The notes: a model not told the origin generated them from the letters alone. A DNA stretch of 64,000 nucleotides from Actinacidiphila rubida (GCF_900110255.1 NZ_FODD01000016.1:1-64000), one strand, 5' to 3'; counted from the first letter of the stretch, positions 1-10,195 are shown. Numbers and translations: made by a program.

Positions 1-1780
1 CACCTGGGCCACCGCCCAGGTCACCCAGTTCGCCCAGCCCGGCTGGACGTTCGTCGACTCCGCCTCCGGCTACCTCGGCGGCACCGAGTCCAACGGCAGC
101 TACGTGACGCTGAAGTCGCCGAACGCCTCCGACTACTCCACCGTGCTGGAGACCACCACCGCCACCGCCGCGCAGACCGTTCACCTCCAGGTGAAGGGCG
201 GCCTGTCCACCGGCACGGTCCACGTCTGGTCGACCGACGTCGACAGCCCCAGCGCGGCGACGTCGTTCGTGCGCGGCCAGGACATCACCCCGGCCTCCGA
301 CGGTAGTTACTCCCTGACGCTGCAGCCCGGCCAGGTCTACACCGTCACCACGACCACCGGGCAGGGCAAGGGCACCGCCACGCCGCCCGCCGCACACGCC
401 CTCGCGCTCCCGTACCGCGACACGTTCGAGGGCGACGCCGCCGGTACCGAGGCCCGCTACCTGTCCGACATGCAGGGCGCGTTCGAGGCGCAGCCCTGCG
501 CCGCGGGCCGCCGTGGGACGTGCCTGCAGCAGATGGCGCCGGTCAAGCCGATCGAATGGCAGGACGACTCCGACCTGTTCACCCTCGTCGGCGACACGAC
601 CTGGAGCGACTACACTCTGCAGACCGACGCCGAACTGGCCAAGCCGGGAACGCTGGAGCTGATCGGCCGCGCCGGCACCCAGAACCGCCCGCAGTCCCAC
701 CAGCAGGGCTATTTCTTCCAGATCAGCGACACCGGCGTGTGGAGCATCCTCAAGAGCGACGCCGACGGCAAGCGCACCCCGCTGATCAGATCCGCCACCG
801 CCCCCCTGGGCACCGGCACCTGGCACACCCTCGCGCTGTCCTTCGACGGGCCGTCGATCACCGCCTCGGTGGACGGGAAGAGGCTCGGCACCGTCAACGA
901 CGCCAGTTACGGCTCGGGCCAGGGCGGACTGGGCCTGACGTCGTACGACACCGACCAGTTCGACAACCTGTCCTTCACCCCGGTCCGGCACGCCCAACCC
1001 GCCGCCGCCCTGACGGTGACGCCGTCACCGTCCTCCGTCCAGCGCGGCAAGCCGCTCACCGTCACCACCACCGTGTCGGTCCCGAAGCAGGCCGCGCCCG
1101 CGGAGGGCGTGAACATGACGCTCAGTGCGCCGAGCGGGTTCGTCTACGACGCGATGCCGCAGGTGTTCGGCTCGGTGCAGCCCGGGCACAGCGCCACGGC
1201 GGTGTGGCAGCTGACCGCGCCGACCGGCGCGGCCTCGAAGCCGACGCTCACCGCCACCGCCACGTTCGCCCAGCAGGGCGTGGCCCAGGTGCTGCGGCAG
1301 GACACGCAGGTCCAGGTGACCAACCCGCCGCCGCCGTCCGGCGTGAACGACGTCAGCGACCTGGACTTCGTCACGTCCACCAACGGCTGGGGCCCGGTCG
1401 AGCGCGACCAGTCCGTGGGCGGCACCAACGCCGGCGACGGGACGCCGCTGACGATCGGCGGCACCGTCTACCCGAAGGGCCTGGGCACCAACGCCGTCAG
1501 TGACGTCACGATCTACCTGGGCGGCAACTGCTCCCGGTTCACCGCCACGGTCGGCAACGACGACGACGCCGGCGGCAACGGGTCGATGACGTTCAGCGTG
1601 CTCGGCGACGGCAAGAGCCTCGCCGCCACCGGCACCGTCCGGGGCCACGATCCGGCCCAGCAGATCAGCGCCGACCTCAGCGGCGTGCAGACGCTCGACC
1701 TCGTGGTGGGCGACGCCGGGGACGGCAACGCCTACGACCACGGGGACTGGGCGCAGCCCAAGCTGACCTGCGCGGGCTGA
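1..1780 (+). CDS. GH59 galactosylceramidase-like secreted glycosidase, C-terminal part (5' truncated by window edge)
   Basis: The open frame runs in from base 2 with no start inside the window, so the catalytic barrel lies mostly upstream. The first visible residues (TWATAQVTQFAQPGW, GGSYV-like, TLKSP) match the region just after the barrel of GH59 galactocerebrosidases. A lectin/laminin-G-like jelly roll follows (nt ~400-1000, with the GYFFQISDTG and WHTLALSFDG strands), typical of GH59. Then come a NEW3-type beta-sandwich (nt ~1000-1330) and a C-terminal NPCBM domain (nt ~1350-1775, with YPKGLGTNAVS and WGPVERDQS). GH59 enzymes remove beta-galactose from galactolipids and related glycans; bacterial members are exported. 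The NPCBM suggests binding to a galactose-rich polymer. The gene stops just before a strong hairpin. Family call is good; exact substrate is unknown. Confidence 0.8.
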   Translation, partial: TWATAQVTQFAQPGWTFVDSASGYLGGTESNGSYVTLKSPNASDYSTVLETTTATAAQTVHLQVKGGLSTGTVHVWSTDVDSPSAATSFVRGQDITPASDGSYSLTLQPGQVYTVTTTTGQGKGTATPPAAHALALPYRDTFEGDAAGTEARYLSDMQGAFEAQPCAAGRRGTCLQQMAPVKPIEWQDDSDLFTLVGDTTWSDYTLQTDAELAKPGTLELIGRAGTQNRPQSHQQGYFFQISDTGVWSILKSDADGKRTPLIRSATAPLGTGTWHTLALSFDGPSITASVDGKRLGTVNDASYGSGQGGLGLTSYDTDQFDNLSFTPVRHAQPAAALTVTPSPSSVQRGKPLTVTTTVSVPKQAAPAEGVNMTLSAPSGFVYDAMPQVFGSVQPGHSATAVWQLTAPTGAASKPTLTATATFAQQGVAQVLRQDTQVQVTNPPPPSGVNDVSDLDFVTSTNGWGPVERDQSVGGTNAGDGTPLTIGGTVYPKGLGTNAVSDVTIYLGGNCSRFTATVGNDDDAGGNGSMTFSVLGDGKSLAATGTVRGHDPAQQISADLSGVQTLDLVVGDAGDGNAYDHGDWAQPKLTCAG

Positions 1781-1820
1781 CCGTCCGCCGGTCCGGCCGC
1801 GCGTCCGTGCGACCCGTCCG

Positions 1821-1871
1821 CCCTGTGCTCCCGTCCGCCCGGCATCCGGCCGGGCGGACGGGAGCACAGGG
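1821..1871 (+). terminator. Rho-independent-type hairpin after GH59 gene
   Basis: A perfect 22-bp stem (1821-1842 with 1850-1871) closes a 7-nt loop, 41 nt after the GH59 stop. There is no U tract, as is usual for actinomycete terminators. Confidence 0.85.
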
Positions 1872-2027
1872 ACGGCCGCGTACTCCACTTTTCCGCCGCA
1901 CCGGCCGGAACCTTCCCGCCCCCAGGGCGGGGTCCTGGCCGCAGTGACCCCGGCGGCCCCCGCGCGGGAAGGTCGCGACGGCACCGCGGAGCGCGGTGCG
2001 ACGGCGACTGGAACGGGGTGCGAAGCG

Positions 2028-2740
2028 ATGGGCGGGTTCACACGGCGGAACATGCTGCGGGGGAGTGCGGGGGTCGCGGCCGGCGGGCTGGCCGCCGTGC
2101 ACGGGGTCCTGGGGCCGGGCGCCGGCACGGCCGCCGCGGCGGGCGGAGAAGGGCGGCCCGGCTCCCGCGCCAGGGACCGGTACCCGTTCCTGGAGGGCGT
2201 GTTCGCGCCGGTCGGCGAGGAGGTGACGGCGTACGACCTGCCGGTCACCGGCCGCATCCCGCGCGAGCTGGACGGCCGTTACCTGCGGACGGGCCCCCAC
2301 GTCCTCGGCCTGGAGGACCCGCGGGCGCACCACTGGATGCTCGGCGAGGGCATGGTGCACGGCGTGCGGCTGCGCGACGGCCGCGCCGAGTGGTACCGCA
2401 ACCGCTGGATCAGGTCGGCGGGCGTCGCCGCCCGGCTCGGCGAGCCCTACCCCTGTGGTCGACCGCGCCGGGAAGGTCGCCCGGACCACGCGCATCCCGG
2501 TGGCGGACAGCCCGATGATGCACGACTTCGCGCTCACCGAGCGGTACGTCGTCGTCTTCGACACCCCGGTCGTGTTCGACGCGGCCGCCACCCGGGCCGG
2601 CGCACGACCCCGGCCGGGGCGCAGCGGACCTGGTGATCCTGTCCGCCCAGGACTTCACCGCCGAGCCGCTGGCGCGGGCGCACCTCCCGGTCCGCGTCCC
2701 GCTCGGCCTGCACGGATCCTGGGTGCCCACGCAGGAGTGA
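2028..2740 (+). pseudogene. Decayed carotenoid cleavage oxygenase
   Basis: Three collinear remnants of one carotenoid oxygenase (RPE65/lignostilbene dioxygenase family) lie in three different frames. The first (2028 to ~2445) has a twin-arginine leader (TRRNMLRG) and the family N-terminus (RELDGRYLRTGPH, HWMLGEGMVHG). The second (~2445-2590) carries DRAGKVARTTRIP and MMHDFALTERYVV. The third (~2628-2740) is the C-terminal strand LARAHLPVRVPLGLHGSW. By comparison with intact family members, roughly 100 residues are missing at the first junction and more at the second, so most of the four iron-ligand histidines are lost. The ORF cannot make a working enzyme. ATG 2028 is chosen as start because it fronts the Tat motif; the true family start may differ slightly. 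Confidence 0.8.
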
Positions 2741-3168
2741 CGGGGTTCCGGGCCGACCGCGCCCTCCGCCGGCGGACGCCCCGCGCGTACGCCTCCGGAG
2801 AGCGCGGTCAGGATCCCGCCGAGGTGGTGCGATTCCTGATCCACGCCATCCTGGAAGGGACCCGGGCCGGAGCCGATCCGGCCGCACGGAGTGCCCGCGC
2901 ACGCCGCCGCCTCCGCCGCACGCTCCGTCACTCGGGGTGACGCGGCGCGTTTCCCGCCGGCGCGGATCCGGACCGCCGGGTGTCGCGGGGAGGCCGCGAG
3001 CAGGGTCATGCCGGACGGTCGCGGCACCTCGGGGCGAATCCGCATAATCCCGGCGGTGACGGGCACCCGCAGCGAGGTACGCGGCTCGTGCCGGTGAACA
3101 GGCGGGAGCCGGCCGCCGACCCGGGAAGCGGCCAGGGGAGCGGCGCAGACGAAGGGACGGACAGGACG
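2741..3168. other. Intergenic region, no convincing gene
   Basis: No frame here has a protein-like composition or a recognisable motif. It probably carries the promoter of the ClpC-like gene: a CATAAT hexamer at 3043-3048 resembles a -10 element but has no good -35 partner. I see no HspR (HAIR) or CIRCE inverted repeat. Confidence 0.4.
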
Positions 3169-5853
3169 ATGACCAACGGCTTCACCGGCCCGGAGGACGA
3201 CCCCTTCGGCGACTTCTTCGCCCGCTTCTTCGGCGGCCAGCGCCCCGGCCCCCGCCAGGTCGACATCGGGCGGCTGCTCAGCCAGCCCGCCCGGGACCTC
3301 GTGCAGGGCGCGGCCCAGTACGCCAGCGACCACGGAAGCCGGGACCTGGACACCGAGCACCTGCTGCGCGCGGCGCTCGCCCTGGAGCCGACCCGCAGCC
3401 TGCTGAGCCGGGCAGGCGCGGACCCGGACTCCCTCGCCTCCCAGATCGACGCGCGCTCGGGTCCCCTGCGGCCCGTGCCGGGCGACGGCCAGGGGCCGCC
3501 GGCCGCGCTGTCGCTGACGCCCGCGGTGAAGCGGGCGCTGCTGGACGCGCACGAGGTGGCACGGGCCGGCGGCGCCGGGTACATCGGGCCCGAGCACGTG
3601 CTCACCGCCTTGGCGGCCAACCCCGACTCCGCTGCCGGGCACATCCTGAACGCGGCCCGCTTCGAGGCCTCGCGCCTCCCCGCCGAGAGCGGCGACGCCG
3701 CCGCGCCTCCGGGCGCGGAACGGGAGCGGCCCAGCACCACGCCCACGCTCGACGGCTACGGGCGCGACCTGACCGACCTCGCGGCCAAGGGCCGCATCGA
3801 CCCGGTGATCGGGCGCGACCAGGAGATCGAGCAGACCATCGAGGTGCTGTCGCGGCGCGGCAAGAACAACCCCGTGCTCATCGGCGACGCGGGCGTCGGC
3901 AAGACGGCCGTCGTCGAGGGCCTGGCGCAGCACATCGCGGACGGCGACGTGCCCGACGTGCTGATCGGCCGCCGCGTCGTCGCCCTGGACCTGTCCTCCG
4001 TCGTCGCCGGCACCCGCTACCGCGGGGACTTCGAGGAGCGGCTCAACACCATCGTCGGCGAGATCCGCGCGCACTCCGACGAACTGATCATCTTCATCGA
4101 CGAGTTGCACACCGTGGTCGGCGCAGGCGGGGGCGGCGAGGGCGGATCCATGGACGCCGGCAACATCCTCAAGCCGCCGCTGGCCCGCGGGGAACTGCAC
4201 ATCGTCGGGGCGACGACGCTGGAGGAGTACCGGCGCATCGAGAAGGACGCGGCACTGGCCCGCCGGTTCCAGCCGATCCTCGTGCCGGAGCCGACCGTCG
4301 CCGACACGCTGGAGATCCTGCGCGGCCTGCGCGACCGCTACGAGGCGCACCACCAGGTCCGCTACACCGACGAGGCGCTGACCGCGGCCGTCGAGCTGTC
4401 CGACCGCTATCTCACCGACCGGCGGCTGCCGGACAAGGCGATCGACCTCATCGACCAGGCCGGCGCCCGGGTCAAGCTGCGCTCGCGGACACGGGGCACC
4501 GACGTGCGGGCGCTGGAACGCGAGGCCGAACGGCTCACACGCGACAAGGACCAGGCCGTCGCCGACGAGCAGTACGAGGAGGCCACGCGGCTGCGCGACC
4601 GCATCGCCGACGTGAAGCAGCGGATGGCCGAGGTCGGCGGGGACGACCAGGCCGACGAGGGCCAGCACCTGGAGGTCACCGCCGAGGCCATCGCCGAGGT
4701 GGTGTCGCGGCAGACCGGCATCCCCGTCAGCAGCCTGACGCAGGAGGAGAAGGAGCGGCTGCTGGGCCTGGAACAGCGCCTGCACGAGCGGGTCATCGGC
4801 CAGGAGGAGGCCGTCACCGTCGTCTCCGACGCCGTGCTGCGCTCCCGGGCCGGACTGGCCAGCCCCGCCCGGCCGATCGGCAGCTTCCTGTTCCTCGGCC
4901 CGACCGGCGTCGGCAAGACCGAACTGGCGCGCGCCCTCGCCGAGGCGCTGTTCGGCAGCGAGGACCGCATGGTCCGGCTGGACATGAGCGAGTACCAGGA
5001 GCGGCACACCGTCAGCCGGCTGGTGGGCGCACCGCCCGGATACGTCGGCCACGAGGAGGCCGGGCAGCTCACCGAGGTGGTGCGCCGCCACCCGTACTCG
5101 CTGCTGCTGCTCGACGAGGTGGAGAAGGCCCACCCCGACGTCTTCAACATCCTGCTGCAGGTCCTCGACGACGGGCGGCTGACCGACTCCCAGGGACGCA
5201 CGGTGGACTTCACCAACACCGTCATCGTGATGACCAGCAACCTCGGTTCCGAGGCCATCACCCGCCGCGGCGCCGGCATCGGCTTCGGCGGCGGGGGTGC
5301 CGACGCGGACGAGGAGGCGCGCCGCGAGCAGATCCTGCGGCCGCTGCGCGAGCACTTCAGGCCCGAGTTCCTCAACCGCATCGACGAGATCGTCGTCTTC
5401 CGCCAGCTCACCGCCGAGCAACTGCGGGAGATCACCGACCTGCTGCTGGAGAGCACCCGGCGGCTGATGCACGCGCAGGGCGTCACGGCGGAGTTCACCG
5501 CCGAGGCCGTGGACTGGCTCGCCCAGCGCGGCTACCAGCCTGAGTACGGGGCGCGCCCGCTGCGCCGCACCATCCAGCGCGAGGTCGACAACCAGCTGTC
5601 CCGGCAGCTGCTGGACGGCCGCATCCGCGAGGGGAGCACGGTGACGGTCGACGTCGCCGACGACGCCCTCCGGTTCCGCACCCACGACGAGAGCGGCGAG
5701 GCGGGAGGGGCGGGCCGGACCCGGGAGGGCGGCACCGAAACGGCCGGCGAAGCGACGGGCGGCGCGTCGGGCGAGGAGGCGCGTGACGAGAGCCGGGACG
5801 GGAACCGCGACGAGCAGCCGTCCTCGCCGGCCGCGGCCCCCGACGACACGTGA
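3169..5853 (+). CDS. ClpC-like AAA+ protein unfoldase (Clp ATPase paralogue)
   Basis: An 894-residue class I Clp/Hsp100 ATPase. It has an N-terminal double Clp-N repeat (~25-165), a first AAA+ domain with Walker A GDAGVGKT (239-246), and a short middle region holding a UVR-type helix pair ([18 protein letters not shown]). The second AAA+ domain has Walker A GPTGVGKT (577-584), followed by the D2-small domain. The short UVR middle marks it as ClpC-type rather than ClpB. An IGF tripeptide after MTSNLGS sits where ClpP-docking loops occur, so it may feed ClpP. It has an unusual Gly/Phe-rich start ([13 protein letters not shown]) and an acidic tail. ATG 3169 has a GAAGGGA/AGG Shine-Dalgarno; in-frame sequence upstream is not protein-like. 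It overlaps the next gene by 4 nt. It is probably a paralogue of the housekeeping clpC. Confidence 0.9.
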   Translation: MTNGFTGPEDDPFGDFFARFFGGQRPGPRQVDIGRLLSQPARDLVQGAAQYASDHGSRDLDTEHLLRAALALEPTRSLLSRAGADPDSLASQIDARSGPLRPVPGDGQGPPAALSLTPAVKRALLDAHEVARAGGAGYIGPEHVLTALAANPDSAAGHILNAARFEASRLPAESGDAAAPPGAERERPSTTPTLDGYGRDLTDLAAKGRIDPVIGRDQEIEQTIEVLSRRGKNNPVLIGDAGVGKTAVVEGLAQHIADGDVPDVLIGRRVVALDLSSVVAGTRYRGDFEERLNTIVGEIRAHSDELIIFIDELHTVVGAGGGGEGGSMDAGNILKPPLARGELHIVGATTLEEYRRIEKDAALARRFQPILVPEPTVADTLEILRGLRDRYEAHHQVRYTDEALTAAVELSDRYLTDRRLPDKAIDLIDQAGARVKLRSRTRGTDVRALEREAERLTRDKDQAVADEQYEEATRLRDRIADVKQRMAEVGGDDQADEGQHLEVTAEAIAEVVSRQTGIPVSSLTQEEKERLLGLEQRLHERVIGQEEAVTVVSDAVLRSRAGLASPARPIGSFLFLGPTGVGKTELARALAEALFGSEDRMVRLDMSEYQERHTVSRLVGAPPGYVGHEEAGQLTEVVRRHPYSLLLLDEVEKAHPDVFNILLQVLDDGRLTDSQGRTVDFTNTVIVMTSNLGSEAITRRGAGIGFGGGGADADEEARREQILRPLREHFRPEFLNRIDEIVVFRQLTAEQLREITDLLLESTRRLMHAQGVTAEFTAEAVDWLAQRGYQPEYGARPLRRTIQREVDNQLSRQLLDGRIREGSTVTVDVADDALRFRTHDESGEAGGAGRTREGGTETAGEATGGASGEEARDESRDGNRDEQPSSPAAAPDDT

Positions 5854-7076
5854 CGTCCCCCGCCGTCTCCCCGGCCCACCGCCGGGACGACCCGGCGCGG
5901 CGTGCCGCGCACCCCTGGTACGCCCTGGTGGCGCTGGTGTTCGCCGTGGTGATGGCCGGGACGACGCTCCCGACCCCGCTGTACGACCTGTACCGCCACG
6001 ACATCGGCTTCTCCGAGTTCGTCGTGACGGTGGTGTACGCCGTCTACGCCTGCGGGGTGATCGCCGCGCTGCTCGTCGCCGGCTCGTTCTCCGACGTGCT
6101 CGGCCGGCGGCCCGTCCTCATGGCCGGCCTGGGCTTCGCCGCGGTCAGCGCGGTGTGCTTCGTCGCCGCGCACGATCTGCCGCTGCTGTTCGTCGGCCGC
6201 GTGTTCTCCGGGTTCTCCGCCGGGCTGTTCAGCGGCGCCGCCACCGCGGCGATCACCGAACTGGCGCCACCCGGGCGCCAGGCGCGCGCCGCGCTGACCG
6301 CGACCGCCGCCAACATGGGCGGCCTGGGCTGCGGGCCGGTCATCGCGGGGCTGCTCGGCGCCTATGCCGCCTACCCGCTGCGGCTGCCGTACCTGGTCCA
6401 TCTGGCGCTGCTCGCCGCGTCGTTCGCGGTGATCTGGCGGGCGCCGGAGACCGTCGCCCACGACGGGCCGAGACCCCGGCTGCGGCCGCAGGGCATGGTC
6501 GTGCCCGCCGGGGTGCGGGGAGTGTTCACGCCCGCCGCCATCGCGGTGTTCGCGGGGTTCTCCGTGCTCGGCCTGTTCACGGCGGTGGCGCCCGCCTTCC
6601 TGGCCAGATACCTGGGCGTGGACAACATCGCGGCCGCCGCCGCGGTCGTGATGTCCGCGTTCCTCGCGTCGCTCGGCGGGCAGGTCCTGATGGGCCGGTT
6701 CGGCGTGGCGCGCTCACTGGTCCTCGGCTGCCTCGTCCTCGTCGGGGGACTCGCGCTCATCGGCGCCTCCCTGCTGTCGGAGGAACTCGGGCTGCTGGTC
6801 GCGGGCGCCGTCGTCAGCGGCGTCGGCCAGGGGCTGTCGTTCCGCAGCAGCGTGGCCACCGTCAGCCGGGTCGCGCCCGCGGAGCAGCGCGGGGCGACGC
6901 TGTCGGCGCTGTTCGTCGCGGGCTACGTCGGCCTGTCCATTCCGGTCGTCGGCATCGGCGCGCTGTCCGTGGGGGTGGGCCTGCGCAGCGCGGGCGTGGT
7001 CTTCGTGGCGTGCGTCATCGCGCTGGTGGCCGCGGTCTCGTCGTACCTGCTGCGCCGGCCGCTGCGGGTCCCGTGA
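5850..7076 (+). CDS. MFS transporter (drug/sugar efflux-type)
   Basis: A 408-residue major facilitator with about 12 hydrophobic segments. The MFS motif A-like loop between helices 2 and 3 reads GSFSDVLGRRP. The size and short central loop (~195-215) fit DHA1-like exporters and YfcJ/arabinose-efflux-like permeases; substrate cannot be told. The GTG start overlaps the stop of the ClpC-like gene (GTGA), so translation is almost certainly coupled to it. No own Shine-Dalgarno stands out beyond the coding purines upstream. Linkage of an exporter to an unfoldase suggests a stress or antimicrobial response, but that is inference. Confidence 0.85.
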   Translation: MTSPAVSPAHRRDDPARRAAHPWYALVALVFAVVMAGTTLPTPLYDLYRHDIGFSEFVVTVVYAVYACGVIAALLVAGSFSDVLGRRPVLMAGLGFAAVSAVCFVAAHDLPLLFVGRVFSGFSAGLFSGAATAAITELAPPGRQARAALTATAANMGGLGCGPVIAGLLGAYAAYPLRLPYLVHLALLAASFAVIWRAPETVAHDGPRPRLRPQGMVVPAGVRGVFTPAAIAVFAGFSVLGLFTAVAPAFLARYLGVDNIAAAAAVVMSAFLASLGGQVLMGRFGVARSLVLGCLVLVGGLALIGASLLSEELGLLVAGAVVSGVGQGLSFRSSVATVSRVAPAEQRGATLSALFVAGYVGLSIPVVGIGALSVGVGLRSAGVVFVACVIALVAAVSSYLLRRPLRVP

Positions 7077-7143
7077 CCCCAGCGGGCTCCTGCGGTCATG
7101 CGCGCGCCGGTGGCCGTCGGGTCCCGTCGCCGGCGCCGGGACG

Positions 7144-9399
7144 TCACGCGGGCAGGTCCTGCTCCACCCAGATCGTCTTGCCGTCCTCGCCGTACCGCGT
7201 GCCCCAGCGGCTGGCCAGCGCCGCGGCGATGAGCAGGCCCCGGCCGTTCTCGTCCTGCGAGCGGGCGTGCCGCAGGTGCGGGGAGGTGCTGGAGTCGTCG
7301 GAGACCTCGACGGTGAGCCGGTCGTCGCGGATGAGCCGCACCCGCGGTTTCCCCCGGGCGTGGCTCAGCACGTTGGTCACCAGTTCGCTGACCACCACTT
7401 CGGTGGCGAACACCTGGTCGTCCAGGTGCCATGCCTCCAACTGCTCGCGGGCCCGCGTCCGGCAGTCCGCGACGGCTGTCGGCTCGCGCGGCGCCGTCCA
7501 CGACACGTGGCTGCCCGCGGCCAGCCGCCGCACCACCGCCGTCAGGACCGCGCCGCCCCCGTGGCGCCGCCCGTGATCGCCCATCAGCGCGTACACGACG
7601 TTGTCGCAGGCGGCCTGCGCGTCACCGGACGACACCTCGGCCGCGCGCTGCAGCAGCCCGAACGCGTCGTCGCCGTGCGCCGGCCGCAGCAGGGACGGCG
7701 AGTAGAACGTCAGGAGCGTGCCCGGATCCAGCCGCGTGCGGGCCGTGTCGTAGCTGGAGTGGTGACCGAGAGCCGGACCGGCCGGCAGGTCGAGGGGTGC
7801 GGTCGTGCCGTCGCGCGCGGTCACCAGGGGCGCCGGCCAGTCGGCGGAGGCCGCCTGGCACTCCCCGGAGATCGCGTCGTACACGGCGTACAGGCAGCGG
7901 GTGCCGTCGCCGTCCGGGCCGTCGTCCACCGCGTGCGGGTCGTCCCAGCCCATCCCGTGCGTGAAGTCGTCCATGTGCGCCAGGAGTTCGTCGGGCGCGA
8001 GGTCCATCCTGGCGAGCGTCGCGAAAGCGGTGCGGAAGCGTCCCATGTCCACCGAGGCCCGCAGACCCTGCCGCGGGATGTGGCCCATCGCCAGGCCCGC
8101 CCGGGCACCGGACAGCGTGATGACGTCGAGCCAGTGCGTGCGCCGGCCGCCCGGCGACCAGAAGTGCGCCGTGCCGACCCCCGGCACCTCCGGGAGGTCG
8201 CGCGGCAGCAGGCTGCGCTGCAGCGTCGTCGCGGTGGTCAGCTCGCGCACGTACCGGCGGGCGTTCTCGATGTGCACCGCGGCCCGCGCGGCGATCTGCT
8301 CGGCCAGACCCACGTCGCGGCCGTCGAACGCCGTGCCCGTTCGCCGCCCCGACCGGTACAGGGCCACCAGGCCGAGGACCCGTCCCTGCTGCACGAGCGG
8401 CGCCAGGATCATCGAGTGCACGCCCGACGCGCGCAGGATGCCGGCGCGCTCCGCGTCGTGCATGTGCCAGTCCGCGGGGCTGCCCCGCGGATCGACCAGT
8501 CGCGGCTTCATGTCGGCCAGTGCCTGTGTGTACGGGGTGGGGAACACGAACTGGCTGGGTTCGCCGACCGCGTACAGGCTGGTGAACTCGATCTCGGAGG
8601 CGAACGCCGCCCGGCGCAGCGCGGTCGTGCTGCTCATCGGGGGCAGCGGTGCCTCCTCACCGTGGAACACCGCCTCCACCAGGTCCACGGACACCACGTC
8701 CGCGAACTCCCGCGTGGCGACGGCCGCCAGCTCCTGCGCGGTCTGCATCATGCTCAGCGAGGACCCCACCCTCTCGTGGGCGGCGCCGAGCAGCCGCTCC
8801 GCCGCGCGCGCCCGCACGCTCTCCGTCACGTCGTGGATGATCGCCGCGGCACCGATGACCGAGGGGCCCTCGCGGACCGGCAGCGCCAGCACCGAGTAGA
8901 CCCGCCGCCCCTTGTGGACGTCCCGCGCGACCACGGGATCAGGGCCCGCCGCCCGTTCCGGCGCCATGGCCGCGACGAGCAGCGGGCTGAGCGGCAGGAG
9001 CGCGTCCAGGTCGGTGGCCGTCCGGTCGAGGACGTCCTCGGCCCGCGCGTCGCGGATCGCGAGCGCGGCCGGGTTGCTGCGCAGCACCCGCAGTTCCGTG
9101 TCGTACAACTCCAGGCCCGCCACCGCGTTCTCGAACGTCGACGGGACGTACGCGCTCTGCACGCGGGCCGCCCGCGGGCTGGCCGCGGAGTCCAGCGCCG
9201 AGATCACCGTGTCCCCGTCGCTGCGCCAGGCGTCGAACTGCACCACGGGCGAACCGCCGGTCTCGCTCGCCTCCACAATGCGCCGGAGTGCCTCCAGGGC
9301 GTTCTCCCCGACGACCCCGCCGTCCAGGGCCCCCACCGCGCCGCGGACAGCCGTCACGAGGCCGGCCGCGTCGAAGCTGAAGGAACTGCCGTGGGCCAC
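7144..9399 (-). CDS. PAS-GAF-SpoIIE-like-HATPase regulator with a degenerate phosphatase domain
   Basis: A 751-residue soluble multidomain protein of the large actinomycete RsbU/SpoIIE class. It has an N-terminal region, a PAS domain (~85-200), a GAF domain (~215-395), a PP2C/SpoIIE fold (~400-610) and an RsbW-like histidine-kinase ATPase (~625-751). The ATPase boxes are intact (ELVTNVLSHA; DDSSTSP; GRGLLIA). The phosphatase motifs are not. The usual VGGDWYD is RRTHWLD, GDVxGHG is GHIPRQG, YTDGL is YSPSLL, and the terminal DD is lost, so metal binding should be gone. It may act as a sensory scaffold or anti-sigma kinase rather than as a phosphatase. GTG 9399 follows a good AGGAGG. It converges on the MFS gene. 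Confidence 0.85.
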   Translation of the reverse strand: MAHGSSFSFDAAGLVTAVRGAVGALDGGVVGENALEALRRIVEASETGGSPVVQFDAWRSDGDTVISALDSAASPRAARVQSAYVPSTFENAVAGLELYDTELRVLRSNPAALAIRDARAEDVLDRTATDLDALLPLSPLLVAAMAPERAAGPDPVVARDVHKGRRVYSVLALPVREGPSVIGAAAIIHDVTESVRARAAERLLGAAHERVGSSLSMMQTAQELAAVATREFADVVSVDLVEAVFHGEEAPLPPMSSTTALRRAAFASEIEFTSLYAVGEPSQFVFPTPYTQALADMKPRLVDPRGSPADWHMHDAERAGILRASGVHSMILAPLVQQGRVLGLVALYRSGRRTGTAFDGRDVGLAEQIAARAAVHIENARRYVRELTTATTLQRSLLPRDLPEVPGVGTAHFWSPGGRRTHWLDVITLSGARAGLAMGHIPRQGLRASVDMGRFRTAFATLARMDLAPDELLAHMDDFTHGMGWDDPHAVDDGPDGDGTRCLYAVYDAISGECQAASADWPAPLVTARDGTTAPLDLPAGPALGHHSSYDTARTRLDPGTLLTFYSPSLLRPAHGDDAFGLLQRAAEVSSGDAQAACDNVVYALMGDHGRRHGGGAVLTAVVRRLAAGSHVSWTAPREPTAVADCRTRAREQLEAWHLDDQVFATEVVVSELVTNVLSHARGKPRVRLIRDDRLTVEVSDDSSTSPHLRHARSQDENGRGLLIAAALASRWGTRYGEDGKTIWVEQDLPA

Positions 9400-9577
9400 C
9401 GGGGACCTCCTCGCTGCTTCCTGCCGCGCCCCACCATTGTCCGACGTCCCCGCGGGGCCCGCACCTTCCCGTCATGGGCGCCCCGCGCGCCCCGGGGGCG
9501 CCGCGGCCGTCCACATGCAGCCCGCCGGGACCCGTGCCTACGCTGGAAAGCGGTCCCATCGCAGGGAGGACGCACCC

Positions 9578-10195
9578 ATGGACATGAAACTGGAACTCGC
9601 CGTCGTGCCGGTGTCCGACGTCGACCGGGCCAAGGACTTCTACTCGGGACTCGGCTGGCGGCTGGACGCGGACGTCGCGCCCGCCGACGGCTTCCGCGTG
9701 GTGCAGATGACGCCGCCGGGCTCGCCCGCGTCCGTCATCTTCGGCAGCGCCGTCACGGAGCAGCCGCCGGGCTCGGCCCGCGGCCTGCACCTGGTCGTCG
9801 ACGACATCGACAAGGCCCACGACGAGCTGGACCGCAACGGCGCCCGTCCCAGCGACGTCTTCCACGACGCCGGCGGCGTCTTCCACCACGCGGGGAAGGA
9901 CGACCGCGTGGCCGGGCCGGCCGCCGACCACGGCAGCTACGGCTCGTTCCTGTCGTTCAGCGACCCCGACGGCAACGGCTGGATCCTGCAGGAGATCACC
10001 GACCGCCTCCCGGGGCGGATGGACCCCTCGACCACCGCCTTCGCCTCCGTGGAGGACCTGTCCGACGCCATGCGGCGCGCCGCCGCGGCGCACGGCGAGC
10101 ACGAGAAGCGCACCGGCACCGAGGACGCCAACTGGCCTGACTGGTACGCCCGTTACATGGTCAGTGAGCAGGCAGGAACGGAGCCGCCGATATGA
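9578..10195 (+). CDS. VOC (glyoxalase/bleomycin-resistance) family protein
   Basis: A 205-residue protein with one vicinal-oxygen-chelate module (PVSDVDRAKDFYSGLGWRL at the start, SFSDPDGNGWILQEI at the C-terminal metal strand) and a helical tail ending WPDWYARYMVSEQAG, found in many actinomycete VOC proteins. Such proteins are metal-dependent lyases, dioxygenases or binding proteins; reaction unknown. ATG 9578 follows GCAGGGAGGA at good spacing. The stop overlaps the ATG of the alcohol dehydrogenase (ATGA), so the two are coupled and may act on the same reactive carbonyl compound. It is transcribed away from the PAS-GAF gene across 178 bp. Confidence 0.85.
   Translation: MDMKLELAVVPVSDVDRAKDFYSGLGWRLDADVAPADGFRVVQMTPPGSPASVIFGSAVTEQPPGSARGLHLVVDDIDKAHDELDRNGARPSDVFHDAGGVFHHAGKDDRVAGPAADHGSYGSFLSFSDPDGNGWILQEITDRLPGRMDPSTTAFASVEDLSDAMRRAAAAHGEHEKRTGTEDANWPDWYARYMVSEQAGTEPPI

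Noticed and set aside
2410..5685. Very long minus-strand open frame opposite the ClpC-like gene
   Set aside because: Composition is Val/Gly/Ala/Arg-rich antisense of a high-GC coding strand; no domain, and the plus strand encodes a complete Clp ATPase.
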